DNA of 5,061 nucleotides from JBAXTE01 sp038240835 (GTDB taxonomy: Bacteria > Bacteroidota > Bacteroidia > Bacteroidales > WCHB1-69). Under the pieces are notes generated by a model. That model did no database searches and had not been told where the DNA came from. It saw only the letters and a program-made list of their open reading frames with translations. The stretch's first letter is position 1, and each line of letters begins with the position of its first letter. The position numbers were made by a program, and so were the translations under genes. This document shows positions 1-5,061 of the stretch, in pieces. The DNA is taken from the NCBI GenBank assembly GCA_038240835.1, contig JBBRGJ010000211.1, forward strand, positions 1-5,061, written 5' to 3'.

Positions 1-24
1 TTTAGCATGTTCGTTTCCTTGCAT
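1..24 (-). CDS. Possible start of a leftward gene running off the window edge
   Basis: On the minus strand an ATG at 24-22 opens eight codons (MQGNEHAK) that remain open to the window edge. The product cannot be recognised from eight residues. Some support comes from upstream: read on the minus strand there is a TTG at 82-80, then 19 bases, then CCAATTTG at 60-53. This is the right geometry for a Bacteroidota -33/-7 promoter, although the TA of the consensus TAnnTTTG is replaced by CC. The leader would be about 20 bases. The alternative is that this edge is simply non-coding. Very short open stretches are expected by chance, so this is only a pointer for whoever has the adjoining sequence. 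Confidence 0.22.
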
Positions 25-122
25 ACTATCACAACGACTTCAACCTGAACGACAAATTGGGTTGATTGTAACTTTCATACAATTAGGTATTTAATATATA
101 TAGATACACACGCCTCGTGGCG

Positions 123-208
123 CACCTGAGTTTATCGAAGTGAAGTATTACAGAAAGAACCTTTTTGGAAGTGCTTATGAAGTCCTTCACTTCGGCTAAC
201 TCAGGGTG
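123..208. repeat. REP-like imperfect inverted repeat
   Basis: The left arm at 123-145 begins cacctgagttt and continues through cgaagtgaag. The right arm at 185-208, cttcacttcgg then ctaactcagggtg, is its reverse complement apart from one extra C and three mismatches in the centre. The arms flank a spacer of about 39 bases, so the transcript of either strand could fold into a long stem. The motif (ctgagtt..cgaag and its complement cttcg..aactcag) resembles the widespread 'CTGAG...TCGAAG' intergenic palindromic repeats of many bacteria, which I know from general experience rather than from a search. It does not encode a protein and lies about 350 bases upstream of the ktrA promoter. Confidence 0.65.
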
Positions 209-553
209 ACAATGAAATAAATATACTTAGCATTATAGATTTGGCAAAACTCTATAACTGCATATCCACTCAATTAGTAGTAATCCCTTTGTATTTCAAT
301 GCAGGAGACTGTTTTGTTTCGAAGAAGTATTTTTTGATTAAAATGAACTGAACTATTTCGTTTGTAAATGTAAGTTTTTGCAAATATGTGTAGAAGAAAT
401 AAGACGTTTTTTTTTACAAATTTCAAAATTTAAACACACAAATATATCAATGCATAAAACACAACAAATCAATCAAATAAAACATAATCTTATTTACACA
501 CAAGATATTAATAAACAATCACTTACATCAAGAACGAAAGAAGACAATATTTT

Positions 554-588
554 TTTGACAATTTGTCTAATTTTTTTCAATACTTTTG
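554..588 (+). promoter_or_regulatory. Bacteroidota-type sigma-ABfr promoter for ktrAB
   Basis: TACTTTTG at 581-588 is an exact match to the -7 consensus TAnnTTTG used by the primary sigma factor of Bacteroidota. TTTG at 554-557 is a -33 element 23 bases upstream, at the long end of the accepted spacing. A second TTTG at 562-565 is only 15 bases away. Transcription would begin near 594, giving a leader of about a dozen bases before the ATG at 608. That leader is A-rich with no Shine-Dalgarno sequence, as is usual in this phylum. The position also argues against the longer in-frame start at 563, which lies inside the promoter. Confidence 0.55.
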
Positions 589-607
589 TGAAAAATACTA
601 TAAGAAA

Positions 608-1303
608 ATGATTTCAGAAAAATTTGCAGTAATTGGAATTGGGCATTTTGGAAGAGCAATTGCGCTAACACTTTCAAAAAGAGGCGCTGAAGTGATGGCA
701 ATTGACACAAACGAGGAGATTATCGACTCTATCAGTGATGATGTTGCATACGCTGTTACCTTAGATGCTACAGACCGAAGAGCTTTGATGTCTCAAGACA
801 TTAGAGATTTTGATGCTGTAATTATATCCATTGGTCAGAATTTTGAGCAGCGATTATTATGTGCAGCGGTTTTGCTCGATATTGGCGTAAAACGAATCAT
901 CTGTCGCTCACTTGGAAAAAGTCAGCGATTAATTTTAGAGAAAATGGGCATCGACGAGATTTTATCTCCCGAGGATGAAGTAGCCATCATTGTATGTGAA
1001 CGACTATTAAATCCGAACATCATATCATACCTTCAACTTCCTGATGATTACAGAATTGCAGAAGTAATTGCACCACGAAAAACCAATGGAAGAACCTTGA
1101 ACGACATCGATATTAGAGATAGATACAAACTCAGTTTGGTCACCATAAAGAGAGAGTTTCAAGAAGTTGTGGACAACAAAAAACAGATGATTCAGCACAT
1201 CATGGGAGTTCCAGATTCAAAAGCCATTATTCAATTTAACGATACACTTGTAGTTTTTGGAAAAACTAGAGACATCGATCGTTTTATTGAAATAAATCAA
1301 TAA
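608..1303 (+). CDS. ktrA: KtrA-type RCK-domain regulatory subunit of K+ uptake system
   Basis: This 231-residue soluble protein should form the cytoplasmic nucleotide-binding ring that gates the membrane partner encoded next. The N-terminal RCK/TrkA-N Rossmann domain spans about residues 5-125. It has the dinucleotide motif G10-x-G12-x-x-G15, an acidic D33 at the end of the second strand (AID) and a DAT motif at 53-55. A TrkA-C/RCK-C domain follows at about 147-230 (NGRTLNDIDIRDRY, then a DTLVVFG strand near 212-218). The size matches KtrA/KtrC (about 220 residues), not the duplicated TrkA (about 450). In the family, ATP or ADP binding sets the ring conformation and channel activity. The start at 608 is preferred over an in-frame ATG at 563, because the latter adds 15 non-family residues (MSNFFQYFCEKYYKK) overlapping the promoter. 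The stop lies one base before ktrB, so the pair is surely co-transcribed and probably translationally coupled. Whether this homologue senses c-di-AMP, as in some Gram-positives, cannot be told. Confidence 0.93.
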   Translation: MISEKFAVIGIGHFGRAIALTLSKRGAEVMAIDTNEEIIDSISDDVAYAVTLDATDRRALMSQDIRDFDAVIISIGQNFEQRLLCAAVLLDIGVKRIICRSLGKSQRLILEKMGIDEILSPEDEVAIIVCERLLNPNIISYLQLPDDYRIAEVIAPRKTNGRTLNDIDIRDRYKLSLVTIKREFQEVVDNKKQMIQHIMGVPDSKAIIQFNDTLVVFGKTRDIDRFIEINQ

Positions 1304-1304
1304 T

Positions 1305-3119
1305 ATGCCAAATAGAATTTTTAATCGCATCAGGGAGAAGGTAAACATTGTCTTTTGGGACAATCGAGTGCTTTTATCTACTACTTTTTCGATTCTCAGT
1401 ATTTTTGTCTCCACCGTTGCGGTATTAAGTGTCATATTCTACTACGGATTTCCCACTTCTAACAAGACTGAATATTGGTCGCGATTTATCATTCAATCTA
1501 GTTTTGGATTTTATGTAATCAAATACTTCATTTTTATTTTTCTAAACTTCAAAACCCGTTCCTATATCCGAGAGACTTGGTTTGAAGGGCTTATTGTATT
1601 GGGATTATTTACAAATTTTGTATTGACTTTTTTCTTCAAAATACATGTAGTAGATATCATTTCAAACATCCTTGGCATTGCTCATTTTGCAAGTATATCA
1701 TTGGTTTTTATCCAATTCTACTTTTTTATTTTCATGATTATCGAGATTTCAAAAGCTGGAAAGTTCCTTTCAAGTTTGAGTCTCGGACCTTCTGCGTTGA
1801 TGTTGCTCTCTTTTATCTTATTGATAATTACCGGTTCTCTGTTATTGTTAATGCCCGAGATGACTCAAAACGGAATTAGCTACGTAGATTCACTTTTCAC
1901 GTCCACAAGTGCCTGCTGCGTTACAGGACTTACCACGGTAAATACCCTAACGACCTTTACACTTAAAGGGAAATTCATCATCATGATGCTGATACAGTTT
2001 GGTGGAATCAACATCATCTCATTTGCTACATTTTTCGCCACTTTCAGCAAAAGTTCCACCGGATTAAAAAACCAATCCATTCTTAAAGACATGTTGAGTG
2101 TTGAAAAGCTCTCTAGCACTCGCTCATTATTGCGTGAAATCATCTATTTCAGTATTGGGATAGAGTTGTTGGGGACCATTTTAATGTATCTATACTGGTC
2201 AAATACTGGAATGTTTGCAGGCAGAGCAGAGACACTTTTCAATTCACTTTTTCATAGCGTTTCCGCTTTTAACAATGCTGGTTTTTCGCTATGGACGAAC
2301 AATGTATTTGACCATGTTGTAAAACAACAATATTTCATTCAGTTTGTGATTATGTTTTTAATATTTTTTGGAGGTTTAGGATTTATGGCCATGCAAGACT
2401 TATTTAATTTTGAAAACATTAGAAATCGTCGAAAAATCAAATGGAAACGTTTGCAATTATCTACCAGAGTTGCACTCTCCACTTCCCTTGTATTAATTGT
2501 AGTTGGCGCTGCATTCTTTTACATATTAGAGTATAATAATTCAATCGCAGGCGAAAATATAGCAGGAAAAGCAATGGCCTCTTTTTTCCAATCCGTATCG
2601 TCTCGAACAGCAGGTTTTAACTCTGTAGATTTCAGACTAGTAGGTCAACCGATGCTTATTATTTTCATCATATTGATGTTTATTGGAGCCTCTCCTGGCT
2701 CAACGGGTGGTGGGATAAAAACAACCACATTTTATGTCATTTTCAAATCTGCCATGGCCACACTCCGAGGCAGAAAACACATTGAAATCAGCAAAAACAC
2801 AATCTCATTTACGTTAGTAGATCAAGCATATACCATCGTTATTTTCTCAATAGCTCTGATTTTCTTATCTACATTTATCCTTTCTATTACCGAAAGTGAC
2901 ATTAGTTTTTTAAATCTATTATTCGAAGAAGTCTCTGCTTTTGGCACTGTGGGATTATCCACTGGAATCACCCCGAATCTTTCGGATGCAGGGAAAATAA
3001 CCATCATTCTTACCATGTACATTGGAAGGGTTGGCACACTAACCTTGGGATTGGCAATTGCCAAAAAGACATTGACTAATCGGTATAAATATTCCCATGG
3101 GAATATTCTTATTGGCTAG
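1305..3119 (+). CDS. ktrB: KtrB/TrkH-family potassium transporter with N-terminal 4-TM extension
   Basis: This 604-residue integral membrane protein forms the ion-conducting part of the Ktr system with the RCK protein upstream. Residues from about 160 onward are a standard TrkH/KtrB core of four M1-P-M2 repeats. All four selectivity-filter glycines are present: G208 (CCVTGLT), G326 (NNAGF), G437 (RTAGF) and G550 (GTVGLS). The flexible gating loop in the third repeat is the Gly/Ser/Thr-rich segment 461-473 (GASPGSTGGGIKT). The conserved pore arginine of the fourth repeat is R575 (YIGRVGT). The chain ends in GNILIG, like other family members. KtrB proteins are usually about 450 residues. The extra 150 residues here hold about four hydrophobic segments (near 23-48, 61-81, 94-111 and 115-147). 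I have seen about 600-residue TrkH proteins in Bacteroidota, so this is a lineage form rather than a local fusion. By family, Na+-coupled or Na+-stimulated K+ uptake is likely, but ion specificity is inferred. The start ATG is one base after the ktrA stop. Confidence 0.93.
   Translation: MPNRIFNRIREKVNIVFWDNRVLLSTTFSILSIFVSTVAVLSVIFYYGFPTSNKTEYWSRFIIQSSFGFYVIKYFIFIFLNFKTRSYIRETWFEGLIVLGLFTNFVLTFFFKIHVVDIISNILGIAHFASISLVFIQFYFFIFMIIEISKAGKFLSSLSLGPSALMLLSFILLIITGSLLLLMPEMTQNGISYVDSLFTSTSACCVTGLTTVNTLTTFTLKGKFIIMMLIQFGGINIISFATFFATFSKSSTGLKNQSILKDMLSVEKLSSTRSLLREIIYFSIGIELLGTILMYLYWSNTGMFAGRAETLFNSLFHSVSAFNNAGFSLWTNNVFDHVVKQQYFIQFVIMFLIFFGGLGFMAMQDLFNFENIRNRRKIKWKRLQLSTRVALSTSLVLIVVGAAFFYILEYNNSIAGENIAGKAMASFFQSVSSRTAGFNSVDFRLVGQPMLIIFIILMFIGASPGSTGGGIKTTTFYVIFKSAMATLRGRKHIEISKNTISFTLVDQAYTIVIFSIALIFLSTFILSITESDISFLNLLFEEVSAFGTVGLSTGITPNLSDAGKITIILTMYIGRVGTLTLGLAIAKKTLTNRYKYSHGNILIG
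3088..3107. repeat. 20-base perfect palindrome inside the ktrB 3' end
   Basis: The sequence aatattccca followed by tgggaatatt is perfectly self-complementary, centred between 3097 and 3098. As RNA it would make an eight-pair stem with a four-base loop, ending 10 bases before the ktrB stop codon. It lies in codons for the last residues (YSHGNIL), which match the usual family C-terminus, so coding constraint may explain part of it. No T-run follows directly, so a classical intrinsic terminator is not supported. A 3' stabilising hairpin or protein site is possible. Confidence 0.6.
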
Positions 3120-3120
3120 A

Positions 3121-3247
3121 TTGTGATTGCAAGAAAACGCCAACTTTTTCGTTATGCGTTGCAACAAAAACAGATTATTTACTTCAGTAAACGCCCTATT
3201 TTCGTTGCAACGCAAGCCTCAAATTTGAAGTTTTCTTGCAATCACAA
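3121..3247. repeat. Nested inverted-repeat element in the convergent spacer
   Basis: The outer arms are 18 bases and perfect: ttgtgattgcaagaaaac at 3121-3138 and its reverse complement at 3230-3247. Inside, an 11-base perfect pair (tgcgttgcaac at 3155-3165, gttgcaacgca at 3204-3214) is nested, and at the centre tttact at 3178-3183 pairs with agtaaa at 3186-3191. A near direct repeat starting aaacgcc (3135-3153 and 3189-3206) overlaps the stems. The block aagttttcttgc occurs twice, 18 bases apart (3228-3239 and 3246-3257). The element begins two bases after the ktrB stop. A 74-codon open frame across it (GTG at 3123) looks like a translation of repeat DNA and is not called. It could act as a two-way terminator or be a dispersed non-autonomous repeat. 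Confidence 0.75.
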
Positions 3248-3263
3248 GTTTTCTTGCTCTATT

Positions 3264-3284
3264 TGCGAAGTTGCAAACTTCGCA
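3264..3284. repeat. Short perfect hairpin beside the end of the minus-strand gene
   Basis: tgcgaagtt at 3264-3272 and aacttcgca at 3276-3284 form a nine-pair stem with a three-base loop. The hairpin lies between the stops of two convergent genes, where a bidirectional terminator would be expected, but neither strand shows a T-run after it. Three copies of ttcgca follow at exact 13-base intervals (starting 3279, 3292 and 3305), ending two bases before the stop codon of the minus-strand gene. It is best described as part of the same repeat-rich spacer. A terminator role is a guess. Confidence 0.55.
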
Positions 3285-3311
3285 CAGCTCTTTCGCAGGG
3301 CTCATTCGCAC

Positions 3312-4835
3312 CTATTCGGCATGAAAAGTTTGAAAAGCTGCGCCTAGATGATCTATAATATCAGAGGCGATGAGTGATTCCATGGATTGATGTTTTGAGA
3401 TTGCAATATCTGCCGCTAATCCATGGATGTAGACACCTAGGATGGAAGCATTTACCGAAGAGTAACCTTGGGAAAGCAATCCGAGGATTATTCCTGTGAG
3501 CACATCTCCGCAGCCGGCTGTAGACATTCCAGAATTGCCAGTTGAGTTAAAAAAAACTTCACCTTCGGGTGTTGCGATGGCGGTATTGGCTCCTTTTAAA
3601 ACCACCACCACGCGGTATTTGATTGCGAACTCTTTCAGTTTTGTCAATCGTTCAAAACTATTGGATGATTTTCCCACCAATCGTTCAAATTCTTTTACAT
3701 GCGGAGTTAAAATTGAGTTTGTGGGCAAGAATGAGAGCCATGTTTTATTTTCCGAAATAATATTCAAAGCGTCCGCATCAATCACCATCGGTTTTCTGTA
3801 CGATTGAATTACTTGTTTCAATGCAGAAGCAGTCTCTTCACGTTTTCCCAACCCACATCCAATTGCGAGCGCATCAGCCTCTCCCATCGAATCGAGATGT
3901 ATTGCTGAAAAACAAAACTCACTTTCGTCCGTAATTGCCATTGCTTCGGGAATTGACGTTTGCAAAATTTGGTATCCACATTTGGGAATATGAACTTTTA
4001 ATAACCCCACGCCACTTCTTAGGCAACTTTTTGCGGCAAATACCGATGCACCCATCATCCCATAACTGCCTGCAATTAGAAGAGCTCTTCCAAAGTCTCC
4101 TTTGTGAGAAACCCGAGATCTTGGTTTTAATATTTGCCTAATATGAAACTCTGTGGTGAAAAAATGAGGAGTATATGTTTTATTGACAAAATCGGGATGA
4201 AGATTGATAGAAACCACATCCCAACTTCCGAGTAATAAAGAGTTTTCGACAAATAGAAAAGATAATTTTGGAAATTCAATAGTCAGGGTGTGAGTGGCAC
4301 AAAAAACCACATTTTTAGGATCGTTTAAGCGATCTGCAAAAAGTCCAGAAGGAATATCTATGGCAATTTTTAAAACATCCACTTGGTTTATTTTCAAAAT
4401 CAAGTCGGCGAAAAAGCCAGAAATTGGTCGATCCAAACCTGAGCCAAACATTGCATCTATGACAACAGGAAAATTGCTTTTTTTAATCTCAGAAACATCA
4501 AATGTAGAAAAATCAATCACTGAAATCTCAGATATTTGGTTGACCAAATTCAAATTATGCAAATTTTCGGGCGAAGATTTTTCATTCTCTAAACCGATCA
4601 ATACCGTTATATGGAATCCCTCATTGGCTAGAAGGCGAGCCATTACCAGACCGTCTCCCCCATTATTTCCGGGACCACAAACGATAAACAGGGAGGATTC
4701 CACATCCACCAATTGGATAAATCGCTGAGTAAGAGCCACACCAGCACGTTCCATCAACATTAGAGAAGAAACAGGTTCGTTCTCGATGGTAAACTTATCA
4801 GCTTCTCTTATCTGATCAACATTAAAAATTTTCAT
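3312..4835 (-). CDS. nnr: Bifunctional NAD(P)H-hydrate epimerase / ADP-dependent NAD(P)H-hydrate dehydratase
   Basis: This cytoplasmic metabolite-repair enzyme restores NADH and NADPH damaged by hydration: the N-terminal half interconverts the R and S hydrates, and the C-terminal half dehydrates the S form using ADP. The protein has 507 residues, the usual length for the fused YjeF/Nnr form (E. coli about 515). The epimerase (YjeF_N) domain covers about 1-215, with the nucleotide-binding loop GPGNNGGDG at 54-62, DAMFGSGL at 127-134 and DIPSG at 160-164. The dehydratase, a ribokinase-like fold, covers about 230-500, with KGDFG at 245-249, GSYGMMGA at 256-263, GCGLG at 326-330, DADAL at 353-357, TPH at 377-379, LKG at 413-415 and the anion-hole/catalytic stretch from N434 to G448 (NSGMSTAGCGDVLTG). 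All key motifs look intact, so both activities are expected. The ATG at 4835 gives the typical family N-terminus (MKIFNVDQIREAD). The DUF4293 gene ends 54 bases upstream on the same strand, so co-transcription is plausible. Confidence 0.95.
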   Translation of the reverse strand: MKIFNVDQIREADKFTIENEPVSSLMLMERAGVALTQRFIQLVDVESSLFIVCGPGNNGGDGLVMARLLANEGFHITVLIGLENEKSSPENLHNLNLVNQISEISVIDFSTFDVSEIKKSNFPVVIDAMFGSGLDRPISGFFADLILKINQVDVLKIAIDIPSGLFADRLNDPKNVVFCATHTLTIEFPKLSFLFVENSLLLGSWDVVSINLHPDFVNKTYTPHFFTTEFHIRQILKPRSRVSHKGDFGRALLIAGSYGMMGASVFAAKSCLRSGVGLLKVHIPKCGYQILQTSIPEAMAITDESEFCFSAIHLDSMGEADALAIGCGLGKREETASALKQVIQSYRKPMVIDADALNIISENKTWLSFLPTNSILTPHVKEFERLVGKSSNSFERLTKLKEFAIKYRVVVVLKGANTAIATPEGEVFFNSTGNSGMSTAGCGDVLTGIILGLLSQGYSSVNASILGVYIHGLAADIAISKHQSMESLIASDIIDHLGAAFQTFHAE

Positions 4836-4889
4836 TATTTGTAAAATTAATCAATTAAAAAAGCATTAAAATAACAGAAAATCCGAAGA

Positions 4890-5061
4890 TTATCCCCTCA
4901 ATCGATCTGCTGATTTCACTAATTTTTCATCTTTTTGTATCGCTTTGTTTGCTAACAACACAAATGCAAGAGGTAAAACACCAAAGAAGGAATATATCGT
5001 ATAATTAATTTGGATTTCAGGTGCAACCATTTTACTGATTACAAACTCAGGATAGACGAAA
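4890..5061 (-). CDS. DUF4293 family membrane protein, C-terminal fragment
   Basis: Only the last 56 codons are in the window; the 5' part lies beyond base 5061. The fragment contains one clear hydrophobic segment (from about YTIYSFFGVLPLAF to VLLA). A charged tail follows, LANKAIQKDEKLVKSADRLRG, in which NKAIxKDExLVKSxDRLR is the signature I associate with the C-terminus of DUF4293 proteins. This is a small family of four-helix inner-membrane proteins confined to Bacteroidota, with no established function. The stop TAA is at 4892-4890. The next gene downstream on the same strand, the NAD(P)H-hydrate repair enzyme, starts 54 bases further on, and no clear terminator hairpin or consensus TAnnTTTG lies between them. 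Assignment rests on recognition of the tail from memory. Confidence 0.8.
   Translation of the reverse strand, partial: FVYPEFVISKMVAPEIQINYTIYSFFGVLPLAFVLLANKAIQKDEKLVKSADRLRG

Larger units (their letters stand above)
25..607. other. Long AT-rich intergenic region upstream of ktrA
   Basis: No convincing gene lies in these roughly 580 bases. The longest open frame (378-611, plus strand) is a 77-codon, low-complexity Asn/Lys/Ile/Gln-rich translation of AT-rich DNA that overlaps the ktrA promoter and start, so it is not called. The region contains a small GC-rich hairpin (cgcc-tcgt-ggcg, 111-122), the REP-like inverted repeat at 123-208 and a weak bulged stem at 234-256 (tatagattt against aaactctata). 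It also contains a run of nine T at 407-415, a G-depleted tract at 407-531 and the ktrA promoter at 554-588. No tRNA, rRNA or recognised riboswitch was seen. Confidence 0.7.

Noticed and set aside
2..94. 30-codon plus-strand frame open to the left edge, ending in TAA at 92-94
   Set aside because: Too short, with no recognisable C-terminal motif; an open stretch of this length is expected by chance.
234..256. Bulged stem tatagattt / aaactctata as a possible operator or RNA hairpin
   Set aside because: Weak AT pairing, a bulge, and no relation to a promoter or gene; could easily be chance in AT-rich DNA.
389..607. c-di-AMP (ydaO-type) or other riboswitch in the ktrA leader
   Set aside because: Such riboswitches control K+ transporter genes in Gram-positives, but this tract is G-poor and shows none of the GC-rich conserved stems; the likely leader is also only about 14 bases.
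378..611. 77-codon plus-strand open frame upstream of ktrA
   Set aside because: Low-complexity composition typical of translated AT-rich DNA; it covers the G-poor tract and the ktrA promoter and overlaps the ktrA start in another frame.
3123..3347. 74-codon plus-strand open frame after ktrB
   Set aside because: GTG start inside the inverted repeat; it consists of repeat DNA and runs antisense into the end of the well-supported nnr gene. No recognisable protein family.
3379..3428. Two tccatggat blocks about 41 bases apart
   Set aside because: Both lie in normal codons of the dehydratase domain (SMES and IHGLAA regions) and look coincidental.
4836..4889. A separate promoter for nnr in the 54-base gap
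   Set aside because: The best minus-strand match is TAATTTTA just before the ATG, which lacks the final G and has no well-placed -33 element; read-through from the DUF4293 gene is simpler.

Overview
The window looks like chromosomal DNA of a member of the Bacteroidota, probably Flavobacteriia or a related class. Three things point there: AT-rich intergenic DNA without purine-rich Shine-Dalgarno sequences, a Bacteroidota-type promoter (TTTG plus TAnnTTTG) before the first complete gene, and the C-terminus of a DUF4293 membrane protein, a family I know only from this phylum. The genus cannot be fixed from the sequence.

Layout. Bases 1-607 hold no convincing complete gene. There is a possible start of a leftward gene at the extreme left edge, a REP-like imperfect inverted repeat at 123-208, a strikingly G-poor tract at 407-531 and a promoter at 554-588. 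Bases 608-3119 are a two-gene rightward operon, ktrA-ktrB, separated by one base. It encodes a cytoplasmic RCK-domain gating subunit and a TrkH/KtrB-family K+ channel subunit with an additional four-helix membrane domain at its N-terminus. Bases 3120-3311 are a convergent spacer filled almost from stop codon to stop codon by nested inverted and direct repeats. Bases 3312-4835 (minus strand) encode a complete bifunctional NAD(P)H-hydrate repair enzyme (epimerase plus dehydratase). Bases 4890-5061 (minus strand) are the last 56 codons of the DUF4293 gene, upstream of and co-directional with the repair enzyme gene.

Functionally, the first pair should form one nucleotide-regulated potassium (possibly Na+-coupled) uptake system. 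The repair enzyme is a housekeeping metabolite-repair function with no evident link to K+ transport. I do not see a defence system, mobile element, CRISPR array, RNA gene or other clearly new system. The most interesting items are the N-terminal extension of the channel protein and the two structured intergenic repeat elements.
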